A stretch of DNA of 64,000 nt from Trichoderma breve (taxonomy: Eukaryota > Ascomycota > Sordariomycetes > Hypocreales > Hypocreaceae), in assembly GCF_028502605.1 (NCBI RefSeq), contig NC_079232.1, positions 6,448,001-6,512,000 of the forward strand, read 5' to 3'. Both the position numbers and the translations under genes were made by a program. Below the pieces are notes generated by a model. The model ran no database searches, was not told the DNA's origin, and saw nothing but the letters and a program-made list of their open reading frames with translations. Shown piece after piece: positions 56,347-64,000 of this stretch (positions within the stretch are counted from its first letter, which is position 1; every line of letters begins with the position of its first letter).

Positions 56347-56939
56347 CTAGATGTTCGACGTCTTAAAAGGACCCGAGAATTTGATCGCTCCGTCCACTCC
56401 GTGGAACCAGCTAACACGAGAGTCTGTGAAAAGCTCATTCTGGGGTCGCAGCTTAGTCTCATGCAGGTTGAAGTCATCGACGGTGCCAATTCTCATGAAG
56501 CTCAGGTGAGGCGTAAGGGCGCTTCGGCGCCACATGAGGGTGCCGCAGGTCGTACAGAAGCTGTTGGACATCTCAGTTCGGGAAGTAGGTGTCTTGTCCT
56601 GGCCCCAGCGGGTCAAGTTGTCTTGGCCGCGGACGAACTTGATGTAGGAGTTGTCGACGGTGAAGTTGGAGGCAAACATGGAAGCGGTGACCTTGCGACA
56701 GTCGAAGCAGTTGCAGACAAAAGTGTTGACCAGACCAGGGCCTTCAGTAGGCTGTATTTTGAATAGTCATGTTAGCATATACAACTTTCTGTTTAAGACA
56801 AGAGTCATAATATTGTTGAACTTACAAAGACGATTTGCACAGCGCCGCAGAGGCAGGTTGCAGTGGCTTCGGTCTCAGATGACCAGCCGTCTCGAGCAAC
56901 ACCGGAAAGGGGAAAATAAGAACCAGCGTTGGAGGCCAT
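56347..56939 (-). CDS. GFA/CENP-V-type zinc protein
   Basis: Member of the glutathione-dependent formaldehyde-activating enzyme/centromere protein V superfamily (Mss4-like fold). Two exons, 56826-56939 and 56347-56751, with a 74-nt intron in phase 0; 172 residues. Zinc-binding cysteines: CLCGAVQIVF across the first exon end, then FVCNCFDCRKVTASMFASNF and NSFCTTCGTLMWRR. The C-terminus includes ELFTDSRVSWFHGVDGA, typical of fungal members. The true substrate is unknown; most fungal copies are not proven formaldehyde enzymes. It lies about 1 kb from the PKS end, so it could belong to the cluster's edge (inference, weak). Confidence 0.87.
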
Positions 56940-57906
56940 GATAGATGATGTTTTGTTGTTTGTTTACTGAGAAAGTTGTAAAGTTGTTTAGAAGTTTGAT
57001 GCTTGTATGTTGTGTTTGTGTTGTAGTGTGTTTTGTTGGTGCAGTGATGAGATGATTGATCTTCCTCAAGAACTCTCGAGGTTATATATACTATTTACGA
57101 AGCCATCAAAATTTCATCTCTACTTTCAATATCAATACAAATCTCGATAATGTCTCATAAAAAAACTCAACATTACAAACTATCGTCTATCCTCGGCCTT
57201 CTCTTCCATTTCCTTTTTCAGTAATTCTGGTCTCACAGGGTAGATTGACGCCTATGATCTCATTAGCGCAAGACTCAACGGAAGCTCCGTTACTAAGGCT
57301 AGGATGGAGTACGTAAGCGGGGCGGTACATCGGCAGTTCCCCTTTTGGCAACTCTGGCCAACGTGGGTTTAGCGCCTGCGGAAGATACCGCCAATCCGTT
57401 TTTAATCGATTGCGACCAGCAGTCAGAAATTCCCTGATTCAGCGTCTTGGTCATCTTGGTGCATCTTGGAAAATAGTCTTTGGCTTTTCGGCACTTGTTT
57501 AGACTACTATTTTGGATTATAGATCGGCTATAGATTTCTATTTGAGGCGAAAGGAACCCTATCCGGTAGCACCGATCCTTTTTGCCAAGTCTAGAAAGAT
57601 GCATGAGGCGAGGTACGTTATCGTTATCTTTGCGAGCGATTGGGCAAGAGGCAAGAACGACTTCCGAGGTTTGTTGTGGAGGTGGCGATGATTCACCATG
57701 AGAGAAAAAGGCAATTTTGAACTCTTTCAAATTATTCAAATCACCAACTATTCAAACCACCACCCATGACTATAGCAGGTATTCATTCATAGACTTGAGG
57801 AATCTTCCGCCCTCATATTAATCATCTTCCATTTCACACGTCAAGAGACTGACCAAACTGCCCTCACATTATGACAGAACCAGAACAATGAATGACCGAA
57901 TCACGC
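56940..57906. other. Spacer GFA gene-PKS
   Basis: About 970 bp. The left part is the GFA gene promoter; the right is the PKS 3' region. A 146-codon minus frame (57299-57739) lacks an ATG and has no recognised domain. Confidence 0.45.
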
Positions 57907-60900
57907 TCACTTCTCCGTCCACGCTCCCTCGATCCTCGACTTTCGAAGCACCAGCCCTGCCAAATCAGCAACACGTCCGCTGGTAAGCAGCTCCAGCACC
58001 TGCAAATGGGCTTGCAGCTCTTTTCCGATCCAATTCCGCAGCTCAATGGCGTTCAATGAATCAAGTCCAAAAGCCGTGATGGAAGTGTTCCCCTGTCGTG
58101 CCGCCATCACCTCCTCAGGCAGCATCAGAATAGCGCCAAGTTTGTCTCGAAGGCCATGTGCCACAATCTCTTGAGCCTCTTCGGCAATGGTGCATTTTCG
58201 CAGCTGCTGACCGATAGACAAATTCTCAGATCCCGAGGGCGAATCTGCGTCGCCTGATGCAGCGAGCAGAGCAGCACGGAGGTGAGAGAATTTCGCATCC
58301 GTGGCGTAAAACGGCATTGACGATGCGTTATCAAAGCCCATTCCGGTAATTACTTGGCCTTGGCAGAAGCAGTCGACTTTGCCTGTCATGGCAGATTCGA
58401 TTAATGCCAATACCTCCGCCTCACCTACAGTACTGTCAGACAAGTTCTTCATGACCTGGGACATCTTGGCTGCATTTTCAGCTAGATAGCCGACTCCCTC
58501 GACTGCGGCAAGATCGATTGATGCGGCTGCTAGGCCTTTGCGGCGTCGATGCAAAACGAGAGCGTCAAGGTACGTGTTGGCAGCAGAATAGTGTGCCTGA
58601 CCTCGGTTGCCCACGATGCCAGCAACAGAAGAGAGGACAATAAAAAATTGGAGAGGGGTATCGATGAGCGCGTTATGAAAATTCCACGCTCCGGAAATTT
58701 TGCTTCTAACGACGGCTTCATAATCTTCAAAGGTCATTTTCTCGAAAAGGACATCCTAGGATATCAGTTAGCGATAAACTCGATCAACAGCAGCATCAAC
58801 GTGATGTGCTGGACGTGGATAGAAAACATACTCTGAGAACCATGGCCGCGTGGATAATGCCTCGAATTGGAGGTAAATCCTCTTGCAGCTCCTCCACCAA
58901 TGCTCGGACACTCTTTTCATCTGCGACATCACAAGGCACAACGTATATCGAAGCACCCAGCTTCCGACTCTCCTTCTTCAGCTTGCTCAAATCATCAGTC
59001 ACTTTGCCTCTCCGAGAAAGTAAGATGATGTGACGAGCACCTCGCCTGACCATCCGTCTCGTGATTGAGCGTCCGAGGCCACCTGTTCCTCCAATAATCA
59101 GATATGTTGCGTCGCGCTCTAGCATATCTGAACGAGGCGCAGGATGTGTGGCTTTGACCTGACTTTTGCCACTATGCGTTACCACCAACTTTCCTGTCGT
59201 TTTGCCGCTTTGAAGTTTGCGAAGTGCTCCTTCGACATCTTGGATGTTGACGCATGTGATGGGTCCGATGGGGTTGACCGTCTTGTTTCCGAGGAGGCGC
59301 ATGACGGATGCAAATGTGCGTTCCATGATTTTGGGCCGCTCTGCTGCAACAAGTGTCAAATCGACTGAGCTGAACGTACAGTTGTACTCAAGCTTGGCCA
59401 TCTCGAGTCTTGTGTTCTTTGTGATATCCCGCTTTCCGAGCTCAATGAAGCGCCCAAACGGTGCAAGGCATTCCCATGTTTCACGAAGAAGATCCCCTGC
59501 AAGCGAATTGATCACCACATCAACTCCATGGCCACCAGTGGCCTCCCGCATGGCCGGACCAAACGAAACGTCTCGACTGTAAAAGATACGGCTTTCTGGG
59601 ATGCCATACGTATCCATCAGGAACTTCTTCTTATCTGCACTCCCAACGGTGGCATAAATTTCTGCGCCAATCATCTGCGCCAGCTGGATGGCTGCTTGTC
59701 CAACACCACCGGTTGCGGCATGAATCAGTATCTTTTCTCCATACTCCAGTCGAGCAAGGTCCACGATACCATAGTAGGCGGTGCAGTATACAACAGGAAT
59801 TGATGCTGCAATCTCGAAACTCATATCATCAGGGATAGCAGCGGCACTGGACGCAAGGCATCGAGAGTATGTGCTGTAGGCGCCCAGAGACATGGCACAA
59901 ACACGATCGCCAACTTTCAGAGAACCAACACTCGAGCCGACGCGGGATATCGTGCCGCTGCATTCGACACCGAGGTACGGACTAGCAACCTGGCCCATTG
60001 CAATAACTACATCCTTGAAGTTCATGCCTGTGCACGCTACTTTAATCTCAACTTCGTGTGCACCCAGAGGTGTCTCATGTTCATCTTTCCAGTAAAGAGA
60101 GTCAAGGGCGCCATAAGTGCCAACAGCAACTGTGAGTCGTCGTCCGGATTGTTCAAACGGTTGCAAGTAGGGCGGCGCGGCTGAAGCCTCAGTGTCGTGA
60201 AAGATGGCAAGATTCATGTCATCTTGCTTGACCACACGGGGAACCATAAGCTTGCCACCTTCTTCCGTAAACTCGTAGTCTACGGGAGTGTCATCTTCGG
60301 GCATCGCAGTAGAAATTTTAACGGCACGAAGAATGAGCTCGGCGGTATCCCGCACATCAAGCTTCGAATGGGGATCTAAGTCGAGAGAGGCTACAGCCTT
60401 GTTTGCCTCAGAACGGACTGTGCGCAGGAGCCCTTGAGAAATATTGCCCTCTGGATGATCTGCAAATCTATACGCTCCAGAGGTTACCCAGAGCATAGAC
60501 TGACAGGTAGTGAGTAGATTCTGCATCTGTTCGAATATCTTCTTGGTCATATTGGCAAACAGTGACTTGTCTATTTCGGTCAGACAGATGTAGCAGCAAC
60601 TAGGTTCGGGCATGACGTTGGAAAAGTCAACAAGCTGTGGCCGTTTCGCTGTCCGCAATTCCAGGAGATCCAGAAGGGCTCCTACGAGTGGATTACTTCC
60701 ATCATGATGAGAGATTAGGACAAACTCGGCATCACTTAGGCCGTCATTGAGACTGGATGCTGCAACCTCGCCGTTGGTCGCCTTGCCGTTACCTGCCACA
60801 CCATTGCCGTTCACCTCTTCGGAAGTCTCTTGGGGGGTATCGTGATGCCCATTTATATGATTCTTGGCACCATTTCCCTCATTGGCATGGCCGTTCTGGC

Positions 60901-63900
60901 CGTTCTGGCTGTTGCTGCTTTCCGACATCTCGTTGGCTCTGTCAAGGGATTCCCATTGTACCTTATAACAGATGGATCGCGGGCTTGCATTCTCATCAAT
61001 GTCGCCGTTCACTGGTGTCATCCTAAAACCATTGATCTTTGCCACAGGCTCAACGTCATCCTTATACCACATATCGATAAAAAAGTCGACGGGCCCAGGA
61101 GCTTTAAAGTCTGGACGCCCATGAGCGACAACTTGCACCCGGTCGCCAGGATTGCTAGGCAACTTACTGCTTATTTCCATTTCTTTGACAGCGGACGGCA
61201 TGAAGAGAGAAGGCATTTCGCCACAACCCGCGCCAAGTATTGGAAATGTTAGTTGAAACAACAAATCCACAAATGCTGCAGGCGCAATGGATGCTGACTC
61301 AAAAGATGCCGGCATTATAGTTGCTGTATCAGGAACAGTCAAAGAAGCAGTAGAGTACTGTCCGTGCATTTTCATATCAGCATCTGACGAGATTCTGAAG
61401 GCTCCGCTGTAACCCGCCCCGCGAGACTCCAATTCAGAATAGAAGGCATCCATGGGGAGTTGATGGCAGTTCATGCCCTGAATTTGCTGGCGACGAATAG
61501 AAGCGGCGCGCAGTAATCCATCACAGACTGGGTTGGCCGAAGTGGCTTTTTTGATACCAACGAGGCCACTGCAATGCTCCAACCATCCTCTGGTTGAGGT
61601 CCATGAGGAGATGCGGAATTCATCCCAGTCACTAGAGTTGGATCTTGTACCCTCAGCATAAGGCTTCAGAGAGAATACCATCTCATATGGAGCACCGTCG
61701 TCGAGTATGAGAGCCTTGGAGACTTGAATTTCTCGAAGGCGGAAACCATCGATTTGCTCAGCCGGAATACCTCGCAACTGTGCACGTTGTGACGCCGCCT
61801 CCACAGCCATACAGATGTAGCCTGCTAGTGGGAACGTGGCTAATGACTGCATTCGATGATCCTTGAGCCATGGAACATCATCTGTTGAAATGGTGCTCTT
61901 CCATTTCGGCTCAATATCGCTATATGAATCTTCCAAGAGACCCAAGAGATCATGGCGCCTAAACGGCTTCTGACGCAACTGCTTGGATGAACGAGGCTCA
62001 AACCAGTACTTATGTTCCGTCCAAGGATACGGATAAAAGTCTGAGACGACAGCAGGCAATCGAATACGTTCGTCAGGATGGTTGATCTTCCTAAAACTAA
62101 TGGGGTGGCCTTTGACAAATAGGCTCCCCGCGCAATCCAAAAGCGTGGAGGTCGCATGCTGATTGCGAATGAGGCACGGTAAATATTTTACTCCCATTGC
62201 GGCTTGAGGGCTGATACTCTTCAAAATCTGCTTGATTGGGCCCTCTAGGGCAGCATGAGGACCAACTTCGATAATGACATCTGCTTTTACTCCCTGATAA
62301 AGCTCTTTGAGAGCTGGAGAGAAGAGCACAGGCTGGGTAAGGTTGTCAACCCAATATGACGGCCCAAGAGATGTCGAGGAGTTGAGTTTACTGCCTAGTA
62401 AAGACGAATAAAACTCGACACCGGAGGTATTATTCTCTGCGATGTACTTGATTGCGGTCTTGTAATCATCCGCGACTAGTTGCATATGAGCTGAGTGATA
62501 TGCCATTGTCACCCGCAACTTGCGGTTAAAGGTGCTCTGACTCTCCAATTCTGCAGCAAGCTTGTCGATATCTTCTTCGTCTCCAGAAGCAGTAATGGAA
62601 TTTGGAGAATTCTCACAGGCAACGGTGATGTTCTGCAGCCCTTTAGTCTTGATGATGCTCTTAACCTCCTGGGCCCCAGCGCCGACAGCCAACATGGCAC
62701 CTCGAAGATTTGGGTGTTTGAGCTTCAATTCTGAGGAAACTTTACCACGCCAGTAGGCCACAGACATGGCATCCTCAAGGCTAATAGCACCAGCAGCAAA
62801 GGCAGCTCCAATTTCCCCACTGGAATGACCAATAACGGCCGACGGCGTGATTCCCCAGGACTCCAAGAGCTTTGTGAGGCCGAGCTGAATCGCTGTACAT
62901 GCTGGTTGCGAGATGTGTGCCTCGTTGACCAGCGATTCTTCTTTTCCCTTGGCTAGCTCATCCAAAAGAGAGAACTCGGCACCAATCTCCTGCAGGTAGT
63001 CACTACATGTGCTGATGGTATTGGCAAATATCGGATGGCTCTCCATCAGCTCCTTGCCCATTCCTGCCCACTGCGCTCCCTGTCCGGTATACACGAATGC
63101 CACTTTTGGCTCTTTCGAAGCTACCATAGGAGTGGCACCGACGCCGTTGAGCGCATTAGCAAGCTCACTGCATGACGATGCTGTAATGGCGATGCGCCAT
63201 TGCAGATGTGACCTCCTCTCACCAAGTGTATAAGCCATATCTCTACCCAATCGCTTCTGAAAGACCTCTGGATGCTGCTCAATGTAGATACCAAGCTTTT
63301 CAACCACTCGCTTGGCGGCGCCCTCATCATGAGCGGATAGGACGAATAACCTTGGGATCACGTTCTGGGTGTCATAAGGAGAGTCAATAAGCGAGAAGGG
63401 AACCTTCTCCATCACTACATGCGCATTGGAGCCTCCGAAACCGAAGCTGTTGACGCTGATGTAGCGCTTGTGTCGAGGCCACGGTCGTATACTAGTTGGA
63501 ACTTTGATGTTCCATTCATCGAGAGGAATCGCCTCATTAGCCTTTTCGAAATTGGCGTTGGGAAGAATGAAGCCCTTCTCGAGCATCATGGACGCTTTGA
63601 TGACGGATATAATCCCACTTGCATTTTCCAAGTGGCCAACATTGGATTTAACAGAGCCCATATACAATGGCGTGCGCTTTGTACGGCCTGCTCCGAACAC
63701 GCGATATATGGAATTGGCTTCAATAGGATCGCCGGCTCTCGTACCGGTTCCATGGGCTTCAACGTAGCCAGTGTCCTCAGGGGAGATGCCGGCTCTGGCA
63801 TATACTTCCCTTATCAAACGCTCCTGCGCCTCACCGCTGGGATTCGTCAATCCTGAGGTTTTACCGTCTTGGTTCGTGCCGGTATTTATAATGACGGAGC

Positions 63901-64000
63901 GTATCTTGTCTTTATCCTTGAGCGCTTGGTGGAGAGGCTTGAGAATAAGGCATCCTGTGCCCTCGCCTCGAGCAAAGCCGGATTTTGCCCTGTGATCAAA
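57907..64000 (-). CDS. Highly reducing type I polyketide synthase (N-terminus beyond window)
   Basis: Iterative fungal PKS; 2005 residues are visible, in exons 58832->64000 and 57907-58755 (76-nt intron inside the KR). The window edge falls in the KS domain after its active-site Cys. Visible KS motifs: VEAHGTGTRAGDP and the GSVKSNVGHLE histidine region. AT: GQGAQW and GHSSGEIG (Ser about residue 393 of the visible part). DH: WLKDHRMQSLATFPLAGYI with its His. There is no methyltransferase signature; an Asn/Gly/His-rich linker sits at about 1025-1085. ER: ATGGVGQAAIQLAQMIG. KR: GGTGGLG, with SSVAGIVGNRGQAHYSAANT containing the Ser-Tyr-Asn active site. ACP: FGLDSLNAIELRNWIG. The stop follows GAWTEK; no release domain. 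The product cannot be predicted. Cluster partners, if any, lie mostly to the right of the window. Confidence 0.95.

Noticed and set aside
57299..57739. 146-codon minus-strand ORF near the PKS
   Set aside because: No ATG start, no domain, in an AT-rich spacer.
1..64000. CRISPR arrays, insertion sequences, bacterial operons or rRNA genes
   Set aside because: None seen; the gene structure is eukaryotic, and repeats found are microsatellites or the direct duplication described. No intact transposase or reverse transcriptase frame was recognised.

Overview
The window is eukaryotic and comes from a filamentous ascomycete, most likely a Hypocreales species and plausibly Trichoderma-like (an inference from gene content; no marker here fixes the genus). 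Short GT-AG introns of about 50 to 230 nt interrupt most genes. The HAC1-type UPR regulator carries a 20-nt non-spliceosomal intron, the tRNA-Glu gene is split, and the content is typical of moulds: BYS1-like protein, GH20 hexosaminidase, secreted subtilase and a reducing polyketide synthase. Gene models below were built by hand from frames, splice sites and recognisable protein families.

Left half (1-26.8 kb), a conserved housekeeping block: a complex I subunit (-) and fork-protection factor csm3 (+) share a divergent promoter with two CACGTG sites; hac1 (-); an unusually long gene-poor stretch of about 5 kb; a DUF427 protein (-); ESCRT-III did2 (+); the RNA helicase ski2 (-); pyruvate dehydrogenase E1 beta (-); sterol methyltransferase erg6 (-); spliceosome factor slt11 (+); complex III assembly factor mzm1 (-); ribosome-associated J-protein zuo1 (+).

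Accessory island (26.8-31.4 kb): intracellular subtilisin-like (peptidase S8) sequences. A frameshifted relic lies on the minus strand, a broken gene for a helical-type protein on the plus strand, and an intact three-exon S8-domain gene follows. The two plus-strand genes share a duplicated upstream segment of about 250 bp. In fungi, S8 domains of this kind occur as modules of NLR/STAND-type and ankyrin proteins, so this is the best candidate for an unusual defence- or incompatibility-related locus.

Middle (31.4-44.3 kb): a Zn2Cys6 transcription factor with eight exons (+), a C2H2 zinc-finger protein (-), the mitochondrial MCP1-like protein (+), a single-exon F-box protein with a long pyrimidine-rich leader (+) and a small conserved hypothetical (-).

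Right (45-64 kb), secreted and secondary-metabolism genes: a GH20 hexosaminidase with a C-terminal lectin-like region (-), a cryptic multi-exon gene or relic (+), a secreted S8 subtilase (+), an intron-containing tRNA-Glu(CTC) (+), a BYS1-like secreted protein (-), a GFA/CENP-V-type zinc protein (-), and a highly reducing type I PKS (-) whose N-terminus runs off the right edge. The PKS lacks a recognisable methyltransferase domain and has an Asn/Gly-rich linker instead.
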